From Grammothele lineata (taxonomy: Eukaryota > Basidiomycota > Agaricomycetes > Polyporales > Polyporaceae): 64,000 nucleotides of DNA. Made by a program: the position numbers and the translations under genes. The stretch is from positions 62,001-126,000 of the forward strand of contig NDFF03000057.1 in the NCBI GenBank assembly GCA_002150815.3. Direction: 5' to 3'. The notes beneath the pieces were generated by a model. That model was not told the DNA's origin. It did not search any database and saw only the letters and a list, made by a program, of their open reading frames with translations. This document shows, piece after piece, positions 53,665 through 64,000 of this stretch (position 1 is its first letter; every line of letters starts with the position of its first letter).

Positions 53665-56033
53665 ATGGTCGCCCTTACGCCTCGCTTCACGCTTCTCGCC
53701 ACGGCCATCTCGTCCCTGGCGGCGGTCTCCGTTCTCCCGACCCCTGCCTCCGCCGCCGTGATCAAGATCAACGATCCGACGTCTAGCCATGCCCTCGCTG
53801 CTCGACACTCGATCCACGAGGCGGCTGCCGACGGCCACGGCAGGGACTCTAGCTCTGACGCCGGCGGTAAGCATTCGTCGAAGAACACCAAGATGCACAA
53901 AGCCGTCGCCAAGTCGAAGAAGGGCAAGGGTGAGCCGAAGCAACGCGAGCACAAGCCGAAGGTGCCCCTTCCCGCCATCCTAGACAAACACGGCAAGAAG
54001 GCGCCTGCGGAGGATGAGAGCTATGACGGAGGGCGCCAGGGGGGCAAGCAGAAGCATATGAAGCTGACGGTGCGTACCGGATTCACCTCTTCGTAGGCGC
54101 TACGACGTTGACGGAATCCTGTGTAGCGGAGGGAGGCGTGGGACGCTGACCCCGTCTCGAGGATGAGGAGCATGTGGATGAGCCGTGGCGCGTCCATGCG
54201 CAGCGTTTTCGCCAGTAGCGGTGCAGAGGCAGACGACGTTTCTGGCACTTCGCAGAGCACTCCTACGAGCGCAAGTTCAGGGAGACTCGCTCGTCGTCAT
54301 CATGACCACGAAGACGTCATTGTCAAAGGGCACGACAACCACATCACCTACGATGACCACCACGGACACCACTGGGACCACGATCATGAACGCCCAGTCG
54401 TCTTCAACGGGGATCACGAACACGTCCGGTTCGACCGCTCTCTTTCTGGCCGTTCTCCTGCCCCTCCCTCTCGCCTGCGTCACAAGGCTCTTGCCAAGGC
54501 CGCTGGTTCCCATTCCCATGTCCTTCGTTCTCCCTCGCCCGAACCTCATCATCATCACCACCACCACCATCACCACGACGACCACGAAAGGGTCATGGTC
54601 AAAGGCGATCACAACGACATTAACGTCCATCGCCGAGAGGCTAGCACTCCCCATTACCCCATCCTCATCGCAGGGGACGGCGGGGAGTCCTACGCTGTCG
54701 CTCACGGTCGCCGAGATTCTTCGAAGACTTCTTCTGGGTTCCCAGGCGGCCTCGTTCGGCGTGGTGGCGAGCCTAATGGCGTTCCGGGTATCGTCGAGAT
54801 TGTGGTACGTCGTTTACAGTGAATATTGCGACGTTGTGTTGACATATCTTGTAGGCTCAGGATGTATCGGGAACGAATCAGCGGATCGCTTCGCTCTCCC
54901 TGTCGTCTGGTGCCAACAGTACGAGTTCAGACAACAGCACTGCGTCTGGGAACGGTACTACATCTGGCGACTCTGCTCCAGGCGGCTTCGTTCTGAGCGC
55001 GTCGGACTACGCCCCTACTCAGATGTATCTTGTCCAAATGCCTGACGACGACCCTTCTGCTTCCAACTCTACTTCTAGCAATTCGACCGCTGGCAACTCG
55101 ACCACTAGCAACTCGTTCATCAAGGTCTTGCTACAGATGCCCGTCTTCGACGCGGACATCGCCCAACTGAAGCCGTACTGCGCTACGTTCGACCCTAGTC
55201 CCTCGGGTCCGTCGCCGATGACCGTGGAGAGCTGTATGGACGGGCCATCGTCCGATCAGCACAAGAGTCAAGTGTTTACGTACGAACCGGCAACCAATGT
55301 CATCCAGCCGATGTGGACTACAGAGAGTACCGACGTCGATGGCGACGATTCTATGGACGCCGCATCCGAGAACGACGAAGAGAACGAAGACCCTGGTATC
55401 GCTCCCGCCGGGAACTCGACGTCGTCGGACGACCCCGCTGCCGACAACACTGCGACAACGTCGCCCCCTGTCAACGACGACACTGCCCAGGTCACGGCTA
55501 CAACGTTTGACCAAGAAGCTTTGGATGAGGAGTACGGCGAGGACACCCGGCCTGCGATGCGTTTCCCCAACACCTTTGCTGCGGAGACTCCTAACACTTC
55601 GGTCATGCTTCTCTTCAGCCCTGTCGACCCCGAGATCTTCTCCCAATCGTCCGGGGAGACGTCTACAGGCTCCGACTTGGCGACATCGTCTAATGCCAGC
55701 TTCACGAGTACTTCAATGTCGATGGCTTCCTCTACGGACTCGGTGACTGCGACGGCAACTTCTACTGCTTCCTTGACCGGTGCCGTGGACATAGCTCAGC
55801 CCACACCTACCTCTGGTGTCGCTTCTGACTATATGTCGACGTCGACGTCCACGGACCCTTCTGCGGCGACACCTACGGAGCTGGATGTCAAGGTCTACAA
55901 CCCCTACACGACCGATGTCAGCTCGGCCACTAGCACTTCTGTGGAGACGATGACGACGACGGACATGTCCGGCGAGCCAACGGTCACCGCTGCGTGGAGG
56001 GTGAAGGAGAGGGCATTGGCTTACGAGTACTGA
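53665..56033 (+). CDS. Secreted histidine-rich, Ser/Thr/Asn-rich protein of unknown function
   Basis: Three exons (53665-54069, 54127-54804, 54855-56033) join in phase 0 and give 753 residues. The signal peptide is MVALTPRFTLLATAISSLAA, with likely cleavage near ASA-AVIK. Residues ~35-135 are basic and Lys/Gly-rich (AKSKKGKGEPKQ). Residues ~180-330 form a His/Asp-rich part with two related modules: one reads HHDHEDVIVKGHDNHITYDD and continues into HHGHHWDHDHE; the second has ten consecutive His then DDHERVMVKGDHNDINVH. The V(I/M)VKG(H/D)xN core is shared. After this comes a run of NST/NSS/NGT glycosylation sites and a more ordered block (FVLSASDYAPTQMYLVQM; QMPVFDADIAQLKPYCATFD; VFTYEPATNVIQPMW). 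The last 250 residues are acidic, then Ser/Thr-rich, ending LAYEY; there is no GPI-type tail. Metal binding at the cell surface is an inference from the His/Asp content. No catalytic motif is seen. Confidence 0.8.
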
Positions 56034-56768
56034 GATGGTTGAGAGATCGCGATGAAGGGCGCTCCACATTACTATCCGTTGTACTCCATTATCAATCTTA
56101 TAATCTGGCGGCGGAACTTGTGTCAGGCGTGCGTGCGTGATGAACTGTTTCGGCCGTGTGTTCCTCATGTCGGCCGGACTGAGTATAAACCAAGAACGTG
56201 CATCATGTCGGTGACCGCGCGCGCGGTGGTGCCTGTCTAGTTGGGTTGCGGTCGACGTGTGTGAGCTTGAAGCTTGAGTTTGACCGTCCGCGGCAGCCGC
56301 CGCAGCGAGGAGTCCGCGGTGTTGGCCTGGTAAATTCTACGTTCTTTGGGCTAGCGTGGAAACAAAAAATCAAAGACACTCGAGGAGACCTTTGGTCTGA
56401 AACTACGCCGCAAACTGCTGGTCATCTCCAAAGGGGCAGACGTACGTTGAATGGGCGCTGGCGCTTGGCACGCGGTTCTGGGTCACGGTGCGATGGGCGC
56501 CTACGCGTCGCGTCCCACGGAGAACGCGAAAAATCAAGGGAAGTGGGCCCACCTCTCGACGGCCAACGGCTTCCGCACAGTGAATCCAGCATGCCCTCGC
56601 GCCTTTCGCTTGCCATCCCCACACGCTCTCAAGCTTGTGATTTCATCACAGCGTCCTTTAGAAACCCTCCTTCAACGCTGTCGCGCTACTCGTCGTCGCT
56701 GGCCTGACAGGTCTCGTCCAGTCTCACACGCCACGCGCCTCTGAACGCTGCAAGTGCAAGTTTTGGAC
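56034..56768. other. Intergenic upstream of lanosterol synthase
   Basis: About 735 bp with no gene seen. It includes the promoter of the lanosterol synthase gene; no sterol-regulatory element could be identified with confidence. Confidence 0.5.
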
Positions 56769-59700
56769 ATGCCCGCCCCCGCTCCTCCACCTCCCATGGC
56801 CGCCTACGCCCCGCTCGACATCCCCGCGTCGGGCAAGCTCCCCTTCACGGACTACACCCGCTGGCGGCTCCGCTGCTCGCCCGAGGGCAACCACACCTGG
56901 CACTACCTCGCGACCGCCGCCGAGTGCGCGGCGTGGCCGCAGACGGACTGCGACAAGTACTGGCTCGGGCGCGAGCTGGGCGCGGCGGACCCGCTCCCCG
57001 CGCCCGAGAGCGCGCTCGACGCGGCGCGGAACGGGTTCAGGTTCTTCAAGAGGCTGCAGGCGGAGACGGGGCACTGGCCGGGCGAGTATGGGGGGCCGTT
57101 GTTCCTTATGCCTGGGCTGGTTATTGGGTCGTACGTGACGGGTGTGGGGTTCAAGGTCGAGGAGAGGCTGGAGATGGTCCGGTACTTGTTCAACCATGCG
57201 AATGAGGATGGGGGTTGGGGAATGTGAGTGCTTCTTGACTTGTTTCGTGTGCGTTCCCCTATATGCTGGAGGAGGGTTCTTGGGTCTTGCGCACTCAAGC
57301 GGGGCCCAAATTTCTAGCCATCGCAGACGTTCGTCTGTAGGGTCATGAGATGCGATGCTTTCACTCATAGCAGTAGACGCTGCTTCTCGTGCAACGGGCT
57401 TCGACGGACAAGAAGTGTCACCGTCGGATGTATAGTTCCCCCGCTGTACCCTGCCCACACGCGTGCGACTTCGCACGGCGTTGTTACGAGAGACACGCCT
57501 GAAGATAGCTATTTGCTCAGAGTTTGCGCATGTATGCGTGTCCGGATCTTCGCATGCATGTACCCGTCCACGACGAAGGTTCGACGCTAACTGGTTCGCG
57601 TTGCAGCCACATTGAAGGCCCCAGCACCGTCTTCGGGACGGCGTTGAACTACTGCGTTATTCGTATCCTCGGCGTCAAGGCAGACCATCCAGTCGCTGTA
57701 CGCGCTCGGGCGTGCTTGCACAAGCTTGGTGGTGCAGTCGGCGCACCCTCATGGGGCAAGTTCTGGCTGTCGATCCTCAATGTATATGATTGGGACGGGA
57801 ACCACAATATCCCGGCCGAGCTTTGGTGAATGGTTCAGTGACCATGTCTTTTACGTGCGCTGACCACATACCAATCAGGCTGCTACCCGACTGGGTTCCA
57901 ATTCATCCGCACCGTTGGTGGATCCACACCCGAAACGTGTACATCCCGATGGGCTATCTATTTGGAGTGCGTTTCAAGATGGAAGAGAATGATCTCATTC
58001 TCGCACTTCGACAGGTTAGCCCTTCGCCACTCTACCCCTTTTGCGTACTTACATATGTGCGTTTAGGAACTGTACACCCAGGATTACAACTCCATAGACT
58101 GGCCAGCGCAGCGCAGCAACGTCGCTTCCGTTGACCTCTACAGCCCTCACACGCTCCTGCTCGAAGGTCTCTACAAGATCATCGACCTATACGAGCAGTG
58201 CCCATTCCCACCACTGCGCCGCGCAGGCGTCCGGCGCGCTTACGAACTCTGCGTGCTCGAGGACGAAAACACGGACTGCCAAGACCTCGGGCCCGTGAAT
58301 AAGATGATGAACCAGATCGTGCGCTGGCACATGGACGGCCCCGAGAGCTTCGCGTTCAAGACGCACGTCGCGCGCCGCGCGGACTTCATGTGGCTTGGCG
58401 CGGAGGGCCTCATGATGTGCGGCACGAACGGCTCGCAGCTCTGGGACACGGCGTTCATCGCCCAGGCGCTCATCGAGACGGGCTTGGGCAAGGAGCCTGA
58501 GTTCAGGGAGAGTCTGCAGAAGACCCTCGGGTGGTTGGACATTTGCCAGATTAGGGAGAACCCGAAGCATTACCATACGGCGTACCGACATGCGACGAAG
58601 GGCGCGTGGCCGTTTAGCACGCGGACGCAAGGGTATACTGTCAGCGATTGCACTGGGGAGGGCCTCAAGGCGGTGATGTACATCCAGGAGCATGTCGAGT
58701 AAGTTATCGTCTTCGAATGTAGACTGAGAAAGTAGCTCACGCAGGACTTGCAGGGGTATGCCCAAGATGGTGTCTGAGAGGCGGTTATGCGACGCCGTGG
58801 ACGTCCTCTTGACCATGCAAAACCCCGACGGAGGTTTCGCGAGCTATGAGCTCATCCGCGGCCCTCAAGCCCTGGAATACATCAACCCTGCAGAGGTGTT
58901 CGGTGAGTCGATTTGCACCCCCTTTCGCAAACGCTGTTTTGGGGAGCTGATATATTCGAAATTATAGGGAATATCATGACGGAGTTCAACTATCCAGAGT
59001 GCACGACCTCGGTCATCACCGCTCTCGCCATTTTCCGGAAACACTATCCGACATATCGGAGAGACGACATCCAGTACGTGTCGTCTGACGGCTTTGCATA
59101 CCATATCCCCACTCACACTTCCCAGGCGAGTCATGACAAAGGCGGTCAGCTACGTGCATAAAGCCCAGAGGCCGGACGGCGTCTGGTTCGGGTCTTGGGG
59201 CATCTGTTTCACATACGCGACGCAGTTTGCTCTAGAATCTCTGTCCCTCGTCGGCGAAACGTACGAGAACAGCACGGCTGTGAGGCGTGCGTGCGACTTC
59301 CTCGTCAGTAAGCAGCGCACAGATGGCGGCTGGGGCGAGAGCTACAAGGTCGGGCCCTTCATTAGTGTCCTGTCGGTGACGTCATCGGGTGCTAACGCTA
59401 GCATTGACAGAGTTGTGAAGTTGCGGCATGGGTCGAACATGAGCAGACTCAAATTATCCAAACGTGCTGGGCGGCAATGGCGCTCATGTACGGCAACTAC
59501 CCTCACCCTGAGCCGATCGAACGCGCCGTAAAACTCGTCATGTCTCGCCAGCGTCCGGTGAGTGTCCTTCCGGTCTGCGTTGACCGCCATGCACGACGCT
59601 GACGCCAGATATATTGGGCGCCATGCAGGACGGGTCGTGGCCGCAAGAAGCCATCGAAGGCATCTTCAACAAGAACTGCGCCATCTCATACCCCAACTTC

Positions 59701-59775
59701 AAATTCTCGTTCAGCATTTGGATGCTCGGGCGCGCGCACCATTATCTCGAGACGCTTCGGAGCCGCAGTGCGTGA
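56769..59775 (+). CDS. ERG7: Lanosterol synthase (2,3-oxidosqualene cyclase)
   Basis: ER/lipid-droplet enzyme that cyclises 2,3-oxidosqualene to lanosterol in ergosterol synthesis. Start ATG at 56769 ([16 protein letters not shown]), then [19 protein letters not shown]. First exons: 56769-57223, 57607-57825, 57879-58014, 58067-58698, 58754-58902, then several more to TGA at 59773-59775. QW-type repeats are clear: [54 protein letters not shown] and [32 protein letters not shown] and [21 protein letters not shown] are diagnostic of eukaryotic cyclases. The catalytic motif reads SDCTGE (Asp near residue 464) rather than the usual DCTAE; the Asp and Cys are kept. Intron 1 is 383 nt, long for this genome. 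About 725 residues, apparently intact. Confidence 0.95.
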
Positions 59776-62700
59776 TCGCGCCGCTCCCGCCGTTCCGCTC
59801 TCCCGCGGACCCGGTCCCCCGCCCCTGCAACTTCTCGGCGGCCCCTTCGTACTGTAGATTATACCCGAATCGTAATAGACGCGTTCTTGGTTCCCTTTCG
59901 CAGGCCCGCAGGATCAATATGATGCGCCACCTCCCCGCCATCCTCTCGTGATTAGCAGTCAAGAACAATTGGGAAATGCAGGGCGGACCTCGCAGTACGC
60001 CTTGGTATCAATGAGGTAACTTGGATGTGGTGGAATTGAAGTGGAACAGGAGTTGAGACATTGCGTGGGCGCTGTTGCGTACCACATCCCCATAGTACGT
60101 GCTTCGGGGCCCTCACTCAGCGCTAGATATTTCGCTAACCACTGTGCTTTCGTTTCAACCCACCTTCGCCCGTCCATCGCTCCAAATTATCCGAGGAACG
60201 GGACCTTCTCGGGGCGCTCGTCCGACAGCCTGAGTGTCGGAGGCTCCGTGAAAGGCGCATCCGCTCTCCTCGCAGCTCCCCGCGCGAACCTCTCGCGCAT
60301 ATCGAGCTCAATTCGGGCTCGTAGCGCCCTCGTCGCCAGAACCACCGCCGCTATCAGCCGAAGCCGCCTTGCAGGCACCGCGAACGGAAGCTGGAAGGGG
60401 CGGCCACCCGCTGGGCGGCCGTCAGCGTGATCGAGCAATTAGCGCGAGGAAGGTGGACGCGGGTGGCCATCACGTGCACTCGTGTGAGGACGCATTACAC
60501 ACAAGGGCAACATTCCGCCAAACAAGGCCGCCGAGGAGGCGTCCCCCGCCCCCACGCGGTCAACGATAGACGTCACACACGCGTCGACGGCGTATGCGAG
60601 AACGGGCGGAGCGTATAGCGGCGTCGGCCCGCTAACGATGCTGTTCCCCGTGCAAGGCGGGGCAGCCTGCCCGCCTACTTTCAGGCTGGCCGATCCTCGC
60701 GCATTCAGCAGGTCCAGCCCATGGTCGTCGCAAATACTGTGGTACCGGAGAACGGGAATGTGGTTGCGGCAATGTCCTGGCGCGGATTGCCGCATTGCGT
60801 AGTGTAGCTACCATGCGCACCCGCCAACTGACACGAGTCAGCCCGGCACGCGTCAAACCCGCTAATGCGGATTGTTCTTCGGCGCGGCGCGGAATAACTC
60901 CGCGAAATGGGACGGCCTCAGGCGGGGAGAGTGGGGCTCGCCACGACGTGAAGGGATACCGCGAGCATGACCCACCAAGCCGGCGCGCCCTCCTAGACCT
61001 TTCCAGCCTAGGTCCCCGCGGCGTGCTAAACTGGTGTCCGCAGACTATCTTCGGCAGGGTCTTAGAAGCTTACGGGACGCGAACGGGACGCTACACTGCC
61101 AGGCCCGCAGCCTACCCTGGGGGGTGTCAGGGGGGGAATATTTCGACTATTTTCTGCACCCCATTCCTCAACCTACCGTCGACCTACGGCAATGACGCAT
61201 GTGTGTCGGTACGATGCCGTGAACTGTCTACTGCCACAGAAGTACTGATGGCCGCTGAACCTGCGTCTAGCTCCCCAAGGCCCATTCTGTCTCGCAGCCC
61301 ATTTTTCCATCCAGTCTTCTTAGTCGGTCAGTGGCACCTACCCGTATGACATTCTCGGAGCTCACGTCATTACTCATCACCAAGGACGTTAGATGGAAAT
61401 TTGTAGGGCCTAGGTCGATGTCAAGTTGTTCCCTTGCTCAGCCGAGCATGTCAAGGCTTTCTCTGTGGTCCAACAATCGGTTTATTCAACGATATGTCTG
61501 CACTCTGTGAGGGTTTTCCCCATATGTACATCTTATTGCCTGATCTCAGAGGGATTCGTGACAGCGTCGACGTCCGCGGGGGCAAAATTCGCCGTAAACT
61601 CCGGCATCGCGCGGGCACTGCGTCGGACTCAGTTCTTCGATGCCAGTGCCATTTATGAAAGTCGTTACTCGGACCTCCGTGTCGACCGACCGAGTCCACG
61701 AGGAGCCTTGTTGCTCCCCGGTGTCTCCGGGGTGTCCATAGACCCTCATAGTAGCGACGATGCTAGGAGCGCGCGCCTATGCTTCGGCTCCGGCATACAG
61801 TTAGGTTCCGGCGGCCGTAAGTGTCGGATCGGGCGCTATTCGTGCTTCTCTAAACTAACGACATATGCTCATATGTGCTCTCCGGCAGTGCTAATATCTA
61901 GTGCATTCGACTGTCTGCGTGCCTTCAAATTCGTGCGCTGAACTGTGAACACCGGATGACCGCATGGATGTTGAGCTATGAGTGACCCGATCCGAACAAA
62001 GTCATATAAGGCCGTGAATCAAGCTGTGCCGTCATTAGTCCGAAGACTTGCGGAGACGAAATACGGCTGATTATCAGAGTGAGAGTATCGGAGGGTACAT
62101 GGTATCTTTGTATTCTTTGTGCACCTTTGTTCAAGCCAACCAACTGATACCAATCTCAGGTAAACGCATTGATCGTCGATCCAGGCATAGTAGCATGGGA
62201 GTGGAATATGTCATTCGGAGCACGGATCCTCAAACTCAGGGTATGTTCAGCTGGCGTTGTATTCAGCACAGGAAACCCAACGGCGCGAGGCCAGAAGACG
62301 ACATTAGTGATGCCGGTGATGGGAAGAATGGAGCCAACGTTACCAATAATCTGCGGAGTAGGTGGACGAAATCGTGAACGGAATAGTAGAACGACCGATG
62401 TGACATGTCGATCACCAGGCGCCCGGCAGGGACCGACAAATGCCGCATGGCTGTGGAAGGCCGGAATAATGTGCACAGTACGTTCCCCCAATAACCGCTC
62501 CGAGATCTTATCTCTGCTGACCCACTAGTCTGATCCATCGGCACTCCAGCACTGGTACTTGCTGTAGATCTGCAGCATTCCTGCTACTCTCTTTAGGCTT
62601 ACATAGGCAAGACTAATTCCGGCCGCTCAGCCTCACACCGTCACTAACCCAAGGTGACATCCGCGATCCCGCGAGCCGCATACAGCACGATGCAACCTTA

Positions 62701-63186
62701 ATGGGGCTGTGCCATCATACCGCGCGCAAAGTCGACGGGCGGCTGACCCGCTGGACCGCTCTCGCCTGTGCGGCAGTCCTGCACCAAGTTGCTCGTCTGT
62801 ATCTCCTTCACTGTCAGCGGCTCCCCGGAGGCCGAAGTGGAACGCGTCTGCCAGATTGCTTCCGCGACACTTACAGGCGCCAGTGTTTCATGGACAGTGG
62901 CCCTTCCCACGTGCCACAGGGCCTCGTGCTTGCACGGGCGCAGGCGCGATCGGGGTGGACTACTCGACTCTAGCGGACCCTGCATCTGCCGCTGTCCCTC
63001 ACCCATGACGGACGCTCTAAACATATGCGGTCATGTCGCGGGAGATCCGGGCCCGCCGTCAACTGTGGCCAGAGAGCGGTTTAAAGGCGAGTGTGCAGCA
63101 GAGCAAGGAACGACAGAACCCATTGTGCCTCGTTCCTCGAGCAACCTCCCCTCAGTACTACGCCACTAGGCTATCCTCCCTTTGCC
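59776..63186. other. Intergenic between lanosterol synthase and terpene synthase
   Basis: About 3.4 kb in which I find no supported gene. Open frames of up to 184 codons (60795-61349) lack motifs and compete with frames on the other strand. It carries the palindrome at 60222-60240. A P450 or regulator, often found next to terpene synthases, is not visible here. Confidence 0.5.
60222..60240. promoter_or_regulatory. Palindrome CCGACA-N7-TGTCGG, second copy
   Basis: Arms CCGACA and TGTCGG (extended by T/A to seven bases) around gcctgag, identical in arms and spacing to 36444-36462. It lies 447 bp after the lanosterol synthase stop and about 2.9 kb before the terpene synthase start. Confidence 0.35.
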
Positions 63187-64000
63187 ATGTCTTCCTCGTC
63201 CGCGTCTACTATCTTCCTCCCTGACACTCTCGCAGCATGGCCGTTCCCGCGACGCATTAACCCGCACTACAAGACTGTTGCACCCGAGTCGGCTGCGTGG
63301 GCCCGGAATTTCGGGGCTTTCGGTATCAGGTCGCAGAAGGCGTTTGATAAGTGCGACTTTGGTTAGTGCCTCGCCCTGACGGCCGTGGCATCGTGCTAAC
63401 TATTCTGTACTACTGCGAACAGGCCGTCTCGCCGCACTCGCCTTTCCGGACCTCAACAAGGGTTCGTGCACGTTCCTCGCCTCCCCTTCCTTCCTTTTGC
63501 TGAATGCCGGGTCTACAGAGCACTACCGCGTCGGTTGTGACGTCATGAACCTTTTCTTCGTCTTCGACGAACACACGGACGTCGCCCCGGGCGACACAGC
63601 ACGCATGCTCGCCGACGTCAGCATGGACGCCATGCGGAACCCCCACAAGCCCCGACCTGTGACAGAGTCGGTCGTGGGCGAGATCACCAGGCAGTGCGTC
63701 TCCTCATAATTACAAACTCCTGTCGCAGTCCCTGATCATCTCGTTTTGACGTTGTTTCGTTCGTTATCATTCCCCGTTAGGTTCTGGCTGAACGCGCTTA
63801 GGTGCTCAACTCCGACCTTCCAGGAGCGCTTTGTGTACGAGTGGCAGCTGTACGTCGACTCTGTCGTCGAGCAGGCCCGCGACCGCGACCACACTCGGTT
63901 CCGGACCGTTGAGGAACATATGGCGCTCCGGCGGTTCACAATCGGCTCCCGCCCATCATTCGCCATTCTCGAACTCGGACTCGACATTCCCCAAGAAGTC
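63187..64000 (+). CDS. Sesquiterpene synthase (class I), 5' part only
   Basis: Basidiomycete class I terpene cyclase, probably acting on farnesyl diphosphate; the product cannot be told from sequence. The start is the ATG at 63187 ([20 protein letters not shown]). Exons: 63187-63361, 63423-63461, 63519-63693 and 63781 to beyond the window; phases agree. The N-terminal part has [11 protein letters not shown] and [20 protein letters not shown]. The aspartate-rich metal motif is DEHTD, in [13 protein letters not shown] (about 63565), which is the D(D/E)xxD form usual for this group. FWLNALRC and [20 protein letters not shown] follow, then [17 protein letters not shown]. The second metal motif (NSE/DTE) and the RY pair lie past the end, so completeness is unknown. 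Confidence 0.9.

Noticed and set aside
60795..61349. 184-codon plus-strand frame between the two terpenoid genes
   Set aside because: No domain, no codon bias and no intron structure expected of genes here.

Overview
This 64 kb window is nuclear DNA of a filamentous basidiomycete, most likely a wood-decay Agaricomycete (Polyporales-like). The genes are GC-rich, are cut by many introns of about 50-60 nt with GTRNGT-type donors and short acceptors, and belong to families expanded in Agaricomycetes: F-box proteins without recognisable leucine-rich repeats, a membrane-attached WD40 protein, a DUF6534-like seven-helix protein, a DDxxD-type sesquiterpene synthase and a GH5 glucanase. Exon joins were worked out by eye from splice sites and family conservation; ends are firm where stated, and inner joins may shift by a few codons.

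Layout. 1-4096: no supported gene, one minisatellite. 4.1-5.9 kb: Tvp38/TMEM64-type Golgi membrane protein (+). 6.5-9.3 kb: CDC48/p97 AAA ATPase (+). 9.9-11.9 kb: DGAT2-type acyltransferase (+). 12.2-16.1 kb: two F-box genes in tandem (+). 16.4-20.3 kb: transmembrane WD40 protein (-). 22.4-23.3 kb: decayed F-box copy (+). 24.9-27 kb: DUF6534-like membrane protein (+). 28.1-29.1 kb: tubulin cofactor B (-), divergent from a hotdog thioesterase at 29.5-30.4 kb (+). 30.7-32.5 kb: another F-box gene (+). 33.1-35.6 kb: TPR/kelch/MYND protein (+). 36.7-42.9 kb: ABCC (Yor1-like) transporter (+). 43.5-43.8 kb: decayed copy of the 3' end of the MYND gene. 44.0-45.3 kb: secreted class 3 lipase (-). 45.3-50.7 kb: gene-poor, with an inverted repeat. 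50.7-52.8 kb: secreted GH5 glucanase (+). 53.7-56.0 kb: secreted histidine-rich, Ser/Thr/Asn-rich protein (+). 56.8-59.8 kb: lanosterol synthase (+). 59.8-63.2 kb: no gene seen. 63.2 kb to the end: sesquiterpene synthase, cut by the window edge.

Functionally the window mixes core genes (CDC48 protein extraction, ergosterol synthesis through lanosterol synthase, triacylglycerol synthesis through DGAT2, tubulin folding, Golgi trafficking) with lineage-specific and secreted genes (F-box family, WD40-TM, lipase, GH5, His-rich protein, ABC exporter, terpene synthase). The most distinctive items are the 753-residue histidine-rich secreted protein, the F-box family with a relic copy, the relic of the MYND-gene tail on the far side of the ABC transporter, an inverted repeat that supplies the TATA region of the GH5 gene, and a shared 19-bp palindrome (CCGACA-N7-TGTCGG) found before the ABC gene and between the two terpenoid genes.
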